Assembly: GCA_937927525.1 (NCBI GenBank)
Contig: CALBDR010000115.1
Coordinates: forward strand, 1 to 27,311
Source: an uncultured Candidatus Melainabacteria bacterium
GTDB lineage: Bacteria > Cyanobacteriota > Vampirovibrionia > LMEP-6097
Reading direction: 5' to 3'
DNA: 27,311 nucleotides
Shown: one piece after another, positions 1 to 8,057 of the stretch
Numbering within the stretch: the first letter of the stretch is position 1
Layout: each line of letters starts with the position of its first letter
Position numbers and translations under genes: made by a program
Notes under the pieces: generated by a model
What the model was told of the DNA's origin: nothing
The model's input: the letters and a program-made list of their open reading frames with translations, nothing else
Database searches by the model: none

Positions 1-152
1 ATACTGGATCTTACTCTAGTATTGCTGATGCCTTACATCAGCAAACTTTTAGTAGTTTCGGCGAAGAGTTTGAATTTACAGATAAAGGTGATAGAGCGGA
101 TGAGTCCATGGCTCTTTATAAATTTGACAATGGGGCTTTTGAGAAGCTGTAA
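1..152 (+). CDS. C-terminal end of a periplasmic ligand-binding protein (partial)
   Basis: An open frame enters from the left edge (first full codon at base 3) and ends at TAA 150-152, giving 49 residues. The end reads EFEFTDKGDRADESMALYKF, which resembles the last strand of branched-chain amino-acid type (Peripla_BP_6/LivK-like) binding proteins, where a 'F-x-x-x-G-D-R' turn precedes an 'ALY-x-hydrophobic' strand. The lipoprotein starting at 911 closes with a similar segment (IRFDEYGDRLDKQLNAFEV), so the two are probably related neighbours. A strong terminator follows at 184-213. The family call is inferred from a short tail only. Confidence 0.5.
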   Translation, partial: TGSYSSIADALHQQTFSSFGEEFEFTDKGDRADESMALYKFDNGAFEKL

Positions 153-183
153 ATTACTTGTAGTTAGTGTGATTTTAGCTAAC

Positions 184-213
184 AAAAAAGCCGGTCAATG
201 ACCGGCTTTTTTT
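184..213. terminator. Rho-independent, probably bidirectional terminator
   Basis: A perfect stem AAAAAAGCCGGTC (184-196), loop AAT and GACCGGCTTTTTTT (200-213) form a GC-core hairpin with an A run on one side and a T run on the other. It can end the gene stopping at 152 on the plus strand and the minus-strand gene ending at 236. Confidence 0.93.
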
Positions 214-235
214 GTTTATTGTTTTTAGATTATCG

Positions 236-739
236 TTAAGCTGCTACTGCGACTCTTTTTGCTTCAGGTGCAGAGTTTAGTTTACCTGTATTTTGAATTT
301 CTTTCATTAATACACTATATTGTTCTGACTTGATATGGCTAGGTTCTTGACCTTCTATATTTGCGATTCCGCCATTGTCTTTAGAGATAGGCACTGTAGT
401 TATTGTGATACCACCGTTAAGTTTAATTTGTGGCTGTCCTATTAAGTCGCTTGGTTTAATATCTGCCCTATCTTTAGGTATTTCAGGCATGTTTGATTCA
501 TCAACTCTTACCATTCTCACTTCTTCACTTGGAAGACTTTTAGCTTTTTTGATTAATGATTGAACTAGTGGAGTTAGTTTAGTTTCCACTTGTTTTGCTA
601 TTGTCCTACCACCTTCTATTAATGTTAATTGTGGTCTGTTTTGTTTTATTTCATGTTGTTCACCTGCTTTTATAATTTCAGATGTTCCACTTTTTGGAGT
701 GGGTTTCGTTATATTGCTTCCTATAATACTCATGTTCAT
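236..739 (-). CDS. Hypothetical protein, 167 residues
   Basis: I do not recognise this protein. It is polar, has no signal peptide, membrane segment or cysteine, and looks partly disordered, with many Lys, Glu, Pro and Ile. Its N-terminus (MSIIGSNITKPTPK from the second Met) loosely resembles that of the other unknown minus-strand gene ending at 2793 (MSITATKPAINKP). Two starts are possible, at 739 and 733. No Shine-Dalgarno is seen, but TATAAT (minus strand, 754-749) lies 9 bases before the first ATG, so the message could be leaderless. Its 3' end faces the bidirectional terminator at 184-213, which supports a real transcription unit. Confidence 0.6.
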   Translation of the reverse strand: MNMSIIGSNITKPTPKSGTSEIIKAGEQHEIKQNRPQLTLIEGGRTIAKQVETKLTPLVQSLIKKAKSLPSEEVRMVRVDESNMPEIPKDRADIKPSDLIGQPQIKLNGGITITTVPISKDNGGIANIEGQEPSHIKSEQYSVLMKEIQNTGKLNSAPEAKRVAVAA

Positions 740-786
740 AATAATTTAATTATAAATCTATTTTATGTATCGTTTCTTTATTTTTT

Positions 787-828
787 GATCTTATCTAAAG
801 ATCTAGGCTAAAAACATACTAAAGTATG
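787..828. promoter_or_regulatory. Two short palindromes in a divergent intergenic region
   Basis: Between the divergent genes starting at 739 (minus) and 911 (plus) lie GATCTT-N5-AAGATC (787-803) and CATACT-AA-AGTATG (815-828), both perfect inverted repeats. Neither is followed by a T run, so they are not terminators. They could be operator sites for one or both genes. No regulator was recognised, and short palindromes are common by chance in AT-rich DNA. Confidence 0.3.
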
Positions 829-910
829 ACCAAAACTACTTTAACGATTATAGATAATTCCAAATCTTGATTATGCTATACCCTCTCTCTAGGTTAATAT
901 CTACTAATAC

Positions 911-2812
911 ATGGAAAGAAGCTTAAACCGATCAATTTTTATTCTTATAGTTTTTTTTTCTATCATAGCTTTAAGTTCATGTTCTCAAACTAAACAGATT
1001 AATATCGGTGTTAACTTTCAGGATCAGGACTTATTTCAAACTCTTTTTCAGTTAGATGTTTTTAAAAATTACAAATTAAATCTTAGAGCTATTTCTAAGG
1101 AAGATTCTTTTAGTGCCATTTCGGAGAAAAATATTGATGCCTATATTGGAAATATAGATTATATGCTCAATGAAAATGATTTTTTGAAGAAAAAAATAGT
1201 AGCTAGGGATTCACTTTCATGGATAGTAAATGCAAATAATCCAGTTGATACCTTGAATGTTTATGAATTAAAGAAAATTTTAAAAGGGAAAATTCTAAAC
1301 TGGGAAGAGCTTTTTGGGCATAATGAACCAATTCTATTTATCGGAAGATTTGAAGAAGCTTTTGCTGATGATGTTTTATTAAATTATCCTGACTTTCAGG
1401 TTTCTAATATAGATTCTCGTGTCCAAGCCAAGAATGAAGAGGATTTGATTAATAATATTGTTAAGTTTAAGAATTCTATTTCGTATATCAACACGAGTAG
1501 TAAATTCTTAGATAAAGCTCCTAAAGTGATAAAAAGAATTTTTATCAATACTAATGGCTTTGAGACTGAGTCAAAGGCTCAGTTTGAAAGAGATATAAAT
1601 TTATACTACCAACCAGAACTTTTTCCATCAAAGAATGAATTAAATAAATTCAAACATTTTGTGGCTTTATTTAATACTAGGGAGGTTAGGGCTTTTATTA
1701 AATCTAAAAACTATCAAGTGCCCTCAGCAAACGAGATTGCGATTGAAAGTTTAGAAGATTCTCCTGTGAAGGTAGGGATAGGAGTTCCTACTTCTGGGAC
1801 TTACGCAAGGTTCGGTAAGGCTGTTATCGAAGCAGTTAAGCTTGCTAAAGAGGAGTTTGAGGCAAATGGAGGGATCTTAGGAAGAGATATAGAGCTGGTG
1901 ATTTGTGATGATGAGGCTAATATTGAAGATGGAGTCAAGGCTATTTCTTGTGCCAAGGAGTTTATAGCTAAAGATGTCGATGCCGTTATCGGTCATTTAG
2001 GCTCTGAAGCGAGTATTGCGACATCTAATATTTATCAGAATAATGAAATAGTGCAGATTAGTCCGACGGCTACGCATTCAGGCTTTACTAAACAGTCAAG
2101 TAATAAAGGCTATTTATTTCGAATGGCGGCTATAGATTCTTTGCAGGCCAGAACAATTGCTAAAGTGATTAATAGAATTCCTAAAAATAGTGAAAAAAGG
2201 GTTCTTGTAGCTCATAATGGGGGATTATCGGCCATGAATATTAGTGCCTTAATTTTCAATAATTTACCTAAGGATATTTATTGTGACATTCATGCTATTG
2301 AACCTAAAACAAAATCATACTATTCACTTATAAGTAATGGCAATTTTAATATAATGGTTCTGCTCGGACCAGAGTACGATCCAGGACAACTGTTATTAGA
2401 TTTAGCTGTTAACAATAAGCCTGATGTTAATGTTATAACCACTTATTATGATGTTGAACATATAGTGAAGAAGGCTGGGCTTTTGAGTGATAATGCCTAT
2501 AATATTACCTCTACATTTAATTTAACTGAGGATAGTAACTTTCAAGAGTTTAAAACTAGTATTGAAAGGTCAAAATCAGAATTCATACCCTATGTGACGA
2601 TTAATAGCTATTTGGCTGGTAAAGTCCTTTTTGATGCTCTTAAAGAGTATTATCGCGGTACTTATTACAGCTTAGACAAAGCTTTACATGAGATGGCTTT
2701 CGAAATTTGGGGGAATGAAATTAGATTTGATGAATACGGTGATAGATTAGATAAGCAATTGAATGCGTTTGAAGTCAAATCTCAGAGACCAATTATGCTT
2801 GACTTGGATTAG
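911..2812 (+). CDS. Lipoprotein fusing a PstS-like and a LivK-like solute-binding domain
   Basis: The 633-residue product starts with a lipoprotein signal peptide: a hydrophobic stretch and lipobox LSSC (21-24), so Cys24 should be lipid-anchored. Residues about 28-265 resemble a type II phosphate-binding (PstS-like, PBP_like_2) domain, shown by 'NANNPVDTLNVYELKKILKG' and the following 'NWEELFG'. Residues about 286-625 resemble a type I Peripla_BP_6 domain, shown by VKVGIGVPTSGTYARFG, NGGILGRDIELVICDDEAN, VIGHLGSEASIATS and ISPTATHSGF. No transporter genes are adjacent in the window, so it may be a sensor-like or orphan receptor; ligands are unknown. Its stop overlaps the end of the convergent gene by 20 bases. 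The two folds are recognised with good confidence, but their joint function is unknown. Confidence 0.82.
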   Translation: MERSLNRSIFILIVFFSIIALSSCSQTKQINIGVNFQDQDLFQTLFQLDVFKNYKLNLRAISKEDSFSAISEKNIDAYIGNIDYMLNENDFLKKKIVARDSLSWIVNANNPVDTLNVYELKKILKGKILNWEELFGHNEPILFIGRFEEAFADDVLLNYPDFQVSNIDSRVQAKNEEDLINNIVKFKNSISYINTSSKFLDKAPKVIKRIFINTNGFETESKAQFERDINLYYQPELFPSKNELNKFKHFVALFNTREVRAFIKSKNYQVPSANEIAIESLEDSPVKVGIGVPTSGTYARFGKAVIEAVKLAKEEFEANGGILGRDIELVICDDEANIEDGVKAISCAKEFIAKDVDAVIGHLGSEASIATSNIYQNNEIVQISPTATHSGFTKQSSNKGYLFRMAAIDSLQARTIAKVINRIPKNSEKRVLVAHNGGLSAMNISALIFNNLPKDIYCDIHAIEPKTKSYYSLISNGNFNIMVLLGPEYDPGQLLLDLAVNNKPDVNVITTYYDVEHIVKKAGLLSDNAYNITSTFNLTEDSNFQEFKTSIERSKSEFIPYVTINSYLAGKVLFDALKEYYRGTYYSLDKALHEMAFEIWGNEIRFDEYGDRLDKQLNAFEVKSQRPIMLDLD

Positions 2813-4004
2813 TTTCTATTCTTTTTTTGAACATATTTATTAACGAGTCTCTATTATTCCAACCTAGGTTAATAAGAGGTTTTAATGTGTAACAGAAGTG
2901 AGTTTTCAGATTTAATAAAAACTCATTATCTTCTATCCAGCCAGTTATAGCTCCTATACCAGCTTCTAAAATGCCTAATTTAGCTAAGCTAGAGTCAGCT
3001 TTGTTGGTAGCTTTGATGTTAGGATCGTCTGACTTAGAGTCTTTTCCTAATTTAATCATTAATGCATTAAATAGAATCATACCTAGACCTTTTAAGGTTC
3101 TTAGAATCTTTTTAGGAACAATTTTCAACTTATCACCTCTACAAAAAGGGACGCCTATACCAAATGTTAATAGTGCAAGGGGGGTAATTGATAGGTTAGA
3201 AATAGAATGAAATATATTTTTCCCCGCAAGTAAATTTTCAAATGAAGCTTTGCTAACATTAAAACTGTTTTGTAGAAATGCTCCAAAATGTGCAGCTTTA
3301 GTATCCTCTTTTGCTTCGATAAGTTCATCTATGAGACCAGCTTTTAGAGCTCTATCATTAAGGAATTTTTGGCTATTATGGGCATTTGCAATACCACCAC
3401 CAAAAGTCTTATTTGCAATATTGGGGAAAAGCATTTGCATTGAAGTAGTCGATCTAGCTACTCCTAAGCTAAATGACTTGTTTTCCAGCATATTTTCAAT
3501 ACCACTTAAAATAGTGGGGACTGTATCAATATATCTACAAAACCAAGTCGCGTCTTTTGTTAATGGCTTTTCTAAGTTTGCTAATCCAAAAACATTATTA
3601 CCAGTTAAGTCTTCAATTTTTTTTGCAATAATAGAGGCAACAGAACTTCCATGCAGCAGAATGCTACCTCCAGTTATTCCATATTGTGCTGTTTTGATTA
3701 TCGGTTTAATAGTTTTAAAAAAGTTTTTTAACTTAGCGTTTTGACTATTCTCACTTTTAGGTTCTTGGCTTGGTTCAGATTTTATTTCTTCAGAGCTATT
3801 AGTTGAAAGTGAAGTCTCCTGAAATTCCTCACCAGCCATTATTTCCCGAAGTAATTCTTCAGTATCAATTTTTTCAAAGTCTGTTTCTTCTAACTGATCT
3901 AAAACTTCACGACTTAAATTGATTTGTTTTGCTTCTGAGCTTCCCTTCTCATCACTTAAAACAAATGGTTTATTTATTGCAGGTTTAGTAGCCGTAATTG
4001 ACAT
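2793..4004 (-). CDS. Hypothetical protein with acidic N-terminus and hydrophobic segments, 403 residues
   Basis: I do not recognise a family. Residues 1-95 are polar and acidic, rich in Glu and Ser, and probably disordered. From about residue 100 the protein becomes globular or membrane-associated, with hydrophobic stretches near 107-127, 270-288 (SITPLALLTFGIGVPF), 302-319 and 343-356, often Gly-rich. There is no signal peptide. The first residues (MSITATKP) recall the unknown gene ending at 236. No Shine-Dalgarno is visible; TATACA lies about 19 bases upstream. The 3' end overlaps the convergent lipoprotein gene. The long open frame and gene-like context make it a real CDS, with function open. 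Confidence 0.68.
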   Translation of the reverse strand: MSITATKPAINKPFVLSDEKGSSEAKQINLSREVLDQLEETDFEKIDTEELLREIMAGEEFQETSLSTNSSEEIKSEPSQEPKSENSQNAKLKNFFKTIKPIIKTAQYGITGGSILLHGSSVASIIAKKIEDLTGNNVFGLANLEKPLTKDATWFCRYIDTVPTILSGIENMLENKSFSLGVARSTTSMQMLFPNIANKTFGGGIANAHNSQKFLNDRALKAGLIDELIEAKEDTKAAHFGAFLQNSFNVSKASFENLLAGKNIFHSISNLSITPLALLTFGIGVPFCRGDKLKIVPKKILRTLKGLGMILFNALMIKLGKDSKSDDPNIKATNKADSSLAKLGILEAGIGAITGWIEDNEFLLNLKTHFCYTLKPLINLGWNNRDSLINMFKKRIETNPSQA

Positions 4005-4033
4005 TTATTAATAAGTACTTACATGTATATATA

Positions 4034-4056
4034 TTAACATTTTTATTTTCTGTTAA
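4034..4056. repeat. Inverted repeat TTAACA-N11-TGTTAA upstream of two divergent genes
   Basis: A perfect 6-base inverted repeat with an 11-base AT-rich spacer lies in the 215-base gap between the divergent genes starting at 4004 (minus) and 4220 (plus). Its place just upstream of the minus-strand gene fits an operator, but its short arms make chance possible. Nothing else stands out in this gap. Confidence 0.25.
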
Positions 4057-4219
4057 GATAATAGCGTCGAGAATGTAGATGAAGTTTAAGGCTTCTAGCT
4101 GTTTACTCATACAAAAATAATTCTTTTGAAGTATTAGACCTTTAAGCCAAATAGTTGAAAAAATTTATACAACGTTATTGAATTTTTGATTTAGTTCATA
4201 AAAGACTTGGAGAATTTAT

Positions 4220-6472
4220 ATGCCAGCTAAACCAAGAAAAACTACTAGAACTTCAAAACTTAGAGCTAAAGCTACGCAAGCTAGATCAAGAGTAAGTAAT
4301 GTAAAATCAAAAGCTAAAGCGACTAAACCTAAAACTCGTCTTCAAAACAGAATATCTAATATCACAGAAAACTTAGACTCTAAAGTAAATGAAATTATCG
4401 ATAATGTTCAGGCTAAAGCTAAAAACAAAAAAGCTAATTTTAAAGAACAAGTAGAAGCTTTAAAAGAATTAAAACAAGATGTTAAAAGTAAAATCGAGAC
4501 TTTAGTAGATAAAGCTGCTGATAATTTAGAAGAATTAGTAGAGAAGAATAAGATTAAATTTTGGCAAACTAAGTCTAGAACTTTTAAGTTCCCGGAAGAA
4601 GCTAATTTAGCTTTTACTAAAAAGGCAGACCTAGGCTTCTGTTTCTCTGGTGGTGGCACTAGGTCAGCATCAGCAAGTATCGGTCAATTAAGAGCTTTAA
4701 ACAACATCAAACCTACTAAAGCAGCTAAGAAAAATCTGCTGAATTCTTCTAAATATATTTCTGCTATTTCAGGTGGCGCTTGGGCTACTATTCCATATAC
4801 TTTCTTGCCGAAAAATATTTCAGATACTGAGTTTCTAGGCAAGTATGTTGAACCTGGAAAATTAATCGCAAATGATATTCATAGCTTTAAGTCTCAGAAA
4901 AATTTCCTAAACCAAGTTAGTACTTCAAAGATTTTATTAAAGACTATTAAAAACTACTTGATGATTAGAACCAAAATTATTAAAGGAATTCACTTTGATG
5001 AAGTAGATGAAACCTTCAGTAGGACTATAGCTGAAGTATTATTAAAAGAATATGGCTTAGATGAAGCCAAAAAATATTTTACTTGGACTAAAGCTAATTT
5101 AAATGACATTCTAAAAAGAAACCCTCACTTGGAGGCAAGTGATTTTAATTATGTAGAAAAAGAACTTGAAAGACCTTTCTTTATTGCAGGTGGGGTTATG
5201 AATCCACCAGATAAATCTGCTGATTGGAATCACTTCGAGATGACTCCATTGTATTCTGGGATTAGTAAAGAAAGAAAAGCTAAAACTAGATTAGGAAAGT
5301 CTGTAGGTGGCGCATATTTAGAGTCTTTCGCTATGGATTCTAATTCACCTAATAAAAAAATTACAGGTTCTACAGCAGAAGTGCGCCAAGGAAAAGCCTT
5401 CCATAGAACTAGCGTTTCTGAGATTATGGGTGTGACTGGTGCTGCTCCTGCATTCTTTGCTCAAGGTCTACAGAGCTATCAAAATTCTAAAATGCTTTTC
5501 GATTTAGCAGGACTTCCTTTCCCTGCTGGGAATTCTAAACTCACTCAAGCAGCAGCTAAGCTTGCTGGTAAAAGCTTCATAGGTGGAGGTAATTTAGATA
5601 ATTCATTACTTTCAGTATTTCCTGAATTTAGGTATTGGACACCAGGAGAAGCTCACAGGCAAGAAGAGAAATACGATTTCGGTGATGGTGGTTATATAGA
5701 TAGCTATGGAATTATTCCATTACTTAAGCGTGGTGTTGAAAACATCGTAGTGTTTATGAATACTGAGATTGCAGTTTCTGATGAATCAAAAAAAGCAAAA
5801 GAATTTAATCATGGAATTCAAGTAGATACTGCTTTGCCTGTTTTATTTGGTGAACGTGTTCTTAAAGCTGATTTCTTAGCTAATAATCTTGCGAAAGATT
5901 CTAGAGCAAAAGTTTTTGCTAATAAAAAAAGCACTGATGGTACTACTCCTTATGAGGAAACGGTTAGAGGACTACTTGCTGCAAGTGATTTTGATAAGCT
6001 CAAGCTTAAAAAGGGGCAAAAGCTTAATGGCAGACTTACGAGAAGAGATTTCTCTAAATTCGAATCTGCTACTGAAAGAGAACTGAGTCAGTATTTAGGT
6101 TGTATTAAAGGTCCTGTCTATCATAAACAACAATACCAAGTAGTTAAGAATGAGTTCTTCGGTATTAAGAAGTCATATAAAGTAAATGTATTATGGGTTA
6201 ACCTTCAGCGTTCATGGACTTGGGAAGCTTTGCTTCCATCTAAATGGTCAAATACTATCGCAAAAGATAACGCAGAAAAGATCTCTAAACTTAAGACTAA
6301 GCCAGAGTTCTATAATTTCCCTAATTATTCTACATTTAATACTAATCCGAATAGTTCGGTGGTTAATATAGTCGATATGACTGCTAGTCAAGCAAATATG
6401 GTGGCACATTTAAGTTCATGGGTTACTAAGCAGTTAGAACCAATTTTACTTGGGATGTATTCTGCTAATTAG
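4220..6472 (+). CDS. Patatin/cPLA2-like phospholipase with histone-like N-terminus
   Basis: The 750-residue protein has two parts. Residues 1-110 are very rich in Lys, Arg and Ala (repeated AKA/KAK runs, then heptad-like KELKQDVKSKIETL), resembling histone H1-like tails followed by a coiled coil. The rest is an acyl-hydrolase. FSGGGTR (142-148) is the Gly-rich oxyanion loop, ISAISGGAW (180-188) carries candidate nucleophile Ser184, VTGAAPAFF (about 405-413) matches a conserved loop, and GDGGYIDSYGIIPLL (488-502) gives catalytic Asp489. The SGG nucleophile elbow and DGG motif are closer to cytosolic PLA2 than to plain patatins. There is no signal peptide or membrane segment. A GGAG site at 4209-4212, 7 bases before ATG, supports the start. 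Substrate and location are unknown; it may act on host, prey or own lipids. Confidence 0.82.
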   Translation: MPAKPRKTTRTSKLRAKATQARSRVSNVKSKAKATKPKTRLQNRISNITENLDSKVNEIIDNVQAKAKNKKANFKEQVEALKELKQDVKSKIETLVDKAADNLEELVEKNKIKFWQTKSRTFKFPEEANLAFTKKADLGFCFSGGGTRSASASIGQLRALNNIKPTKAAKKNLLNSSKYISAISGGAWATIPYTFLPKNISDTEFLGKYVEPGKLIANDIHSFKSQKNFLNQVSTSKILLKTIKNYLMIRTKIIKGIHFDEVDETFSRTIAEVLLKEYGLDEAKKYFTWTKANLNDILKRNPHLEASDFNYVEKELERPFFIAGGVMNPPDKSADWNHFEMTPLYSGISKERKAKTRLGKSVGGAYLESFAMDSNSPNKKITGSTAEVRQGKAFHRTSVSEIMGVTGAAPAFFAQGLQSYQNSKMLFDLAGLPFPAGNSKLTQAAAKLAGKSFIGGGNLDNSLLSVFPEFRYWTPGEAHRQEEKYDFGDGGYIDSYGIIPLLKRGVENIVVFMNTEIAVSDESKKAKEFNHGIQVDTALPVLFGERVLKADFLANNLAKDSRAKVFANKKSTDGTTPYEETVRGLLAASDFDKLKLKKGQKLNGRLTRRDFSKFESATERELSQYLGCIKGPVYHKQQYQVVKNEFFGIKKSYKVNVLWVNLQRSWTWEALLPSKWSNTIAKDNAEKISKLKTKPEFYNFPNYSTFNTNPNSSVVNIVDMTASQANMVAHLSSWVTKQLEPILLGMYSAN

Positions 6473-6541
6473 TTTTGCTAGCTAAGTTCGAGGAATTTTG
6501 ACCCCTAAAAATTTATTGAGTAATTTTTCATAATTGAACTT

Positions 6542-6784
6542 ATGAAAAAAGTACCTGAGTATATCAAATTCAGATCTGAAACTATGCGAATGCTTGCTTT
6601 TGCTTTGTCTATACCATTTGGGCATTTTATGTTAGGCTTGATTTTAGGGGAATTTAAAATTGAAGAATTATTTTCAAAGTTTCAATTTTTATTTTCAGTA
6701 ATCTTGCTTTTTATAACAGATCGACTAATTGTTTACTCGATTAAAAGTATTAAAGACAAGGAGAATATTAATGACTCAATCTGA
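6542..6784 (+). CDS. Small membrane protein, 80 residues
   Basis: The predicted product has two hydrophobic segments, about 15-36 (MRMLAFALSIPFGHFMLGLILG) and 48-66 (FQFLFSVILLFITDRLIVY), with Lys-rich ends, fitting a two-pass inner-membrane protein. The family is not recognised. No clear Shine-Dalgarno precedes it. Its 3' end overlaps the start of the next small membrane protein by 14 bases, so the two are probably co-translated. Confidence 0.55.
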   Translation: MKKVPEYIKFRSETMRMLAFALSIPFGHFMLGLILGEFKIEELFSKFQFLFSVILLFITDRLIVYSIKSIKDKENINDSI

Positions 6785-6938
6785 CTGGTACGACTTTTTA
6801 GGCTTAACATTCATGACAGGTATTGTTGCTTGGATGAGCTTCTATCATATTCACGAACTTCAAAAAGATGTTAAAGAAGCAAATGAACTTGAACGCAAAC
6901 AAGAATTAAAAGACCAACAGCTTAAGCCGCAACCTTAG
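6771..6938 (+). CDS. Small single-pass membrane protein, 55 residues
   Basis: ATG at 6771 is chosen because AAGGAG lies 6 bases upstream; an in-frame ATG at 6729 would sit deep inside the preceding gene without such a site. The product has one membrane segment near residues 7-24 and a charged, helical tail (HELQKDVKEANELERKQELK). It overlaps the preceding membrane-protein gene by 14 bases and the convergent mrp gene by 17 bases. Function is unknown; the strong ribosome binding site argues for real expression. Confidence 0.6.
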   Translation: MTQSDWYDFLGLTFMTGIVAWMSFYHIHELQKDVKEANELERKQELKDQQLKPQP

Positions 6939-7992
6939 AGTTGATCTTCTCTACTAAAGACTTAGCAATTTCATTAAAAGCTTTAGAAACAGAATGTTCT
7001 TCGTCGCTTACTGTAACAGGCACACCTGAGTCTCCACCAGTTCTAACTTTTAATTCGATAGGAATAGCACCTAGGAAATCTAAGTCAAGTTTAGCTGCTG
7101 CTGATCTACCACCACCATGAGAAAAGATTTCAGTTCTATGGTTACAGTTAGGACATTCAAAGAAACTCATATTTTCAATTAAACCTAAAATAGGAACATT
7201 CATTTTCTGGAACATCTGTAAACCTTTCTTAGCGTCTAATAGTGCTACGTCTTGAGGTGTAGTAACGATTACTGTTCCATCTAATGGCACATTCTGACAA
7301 AGGGTTAGCTGAGCGTCACTAGTTCCAGGAGGTAAGTCGATTAATAAATAATCTAATTCACCCCATTCTACTTCTCTTAGAAACTGTTTGATAACACCGT
7401 CTAGCATTGGTCCTCTCCAAATAGTAGGCTTGTTCTCATCTACTAGAGTTCCCATGGAGATTAGTTTTACGCCGTGTGCTTCTAAAGAGACTACTTTTTG
7501 ATTTTCACTTAAATGAGGTTTTTCAGTTACACCTAACATAAGGTGAACATTAGGTCCTGTTATGTCAGCATCTAGTAAGCCTACTTTGTGACCTTGCTTT
7601 GCAAGTGAAATAGCTAAGTTAACCGAACAAGTACTTTTCCCGACACCACCTTTTCCACTATTGATAGCGATAATATGTTTAATTCCTTCTACTGGTGATT
7701 TAGGTGCGATATTACCCCGGTTAGCAGTACCACCTATAGGTCTGTGTCCGCCACCTTGCATATTTTCAGGTTTTTGAGTGGTGTATACATCTAATTCTGA
7801 GAATCCAGCTTTAGAAAGCTGTTTTTCTAGTTCTTTTATAATTTCATCTTTCTTTTTAGTGTCAGCTGGGTTTTCTAACATTAAGTTAAATACAACTTTT
7901 TTGTCACCTTGAACTGATACGTCTTTAAAATTAGTCGGAGATAAAAATTTTGAGATTATCTCAGTGGCTTCTTGAACTCTTTTTTCACTCAT
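6922..7992 (-). CDS. mrp: Mrp/ApbC-type iron-sulfur cluster carrier ATPase
   Basis: The 356-residue protein has an N-terminal MIP18/DUF59-like domain (about 5-75), a Gly-rich linker (80-92), and a ParA-like P-loop domain. The deviant Walker A GKGGVGKST is at 113-121, followed by LLDADITGPNVHLMLG and IDLPPGTSDAQLT. CPNC (Cys280 and Cys283) is the conserved pair that binds a bridging Fe-S cluster at the dimer interface. Members of this family carry and transfer Fe-S clusters in the cytosol. Length and domain order are normal. The 3' end overlaps the convergent small membrane protein gene by 17 bases. TAAAAT lies 8 bases before the start with no ribosome binding site. Confidence 0.95.
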   Translation of the reverse strand: MSEKRVQEATEIISKFLSPTNFKDVSVQGDKKVVFNLMLENPADTKKKDEIIKELEKQLSKAGFSELDVYTTQKPENMQGGGHRPIGGTANRGNIAPKSPVEGIKHIIAINSGKGGVGKSTCSVNLAISLAKQGHKVGLLDADITGPNVHLMLGVTEKPHLSENQKVVSLEAHGVKLISMGTLVDENKPTIWRGPMLDGVIKQFLREVEWGELDYLLIDLPPGTSDAQLTLCQNVPLDGTVIVTTPQDVALLDAKKGLQMFQKMNVPILGLIENMSFFECPNCNHRTEIFSHGGGRSAAAKLDLDFLGAIPIELKVRTGGDSGVPVTVSDEEHSVSKAFNEIAKSLVEKINSKVAA

Positions 7993-8057
7993 AAGAGTTC
8001 ATTTTAGCTTATAAAAGCTCGATTAGTTAATAAAAATTGTGTTTGGAAAATAGACTA

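Noticed and set aside
6729..6770. Upstream ATG extending the 55-residue membrane protein by 14 residues
   Set aside because: The extension lies wholly within the preceding gene and lacks a ribosome binding site, while ATG 6771 has AAGGAG at good spacing.
8006..8019. AGCTT-ATAA-AAGCT hairpin between the HDOD gene and mrp
   Set aside because: The stem is only 5 bases and no T run follows on either strand, so it is not a convincing terminator.
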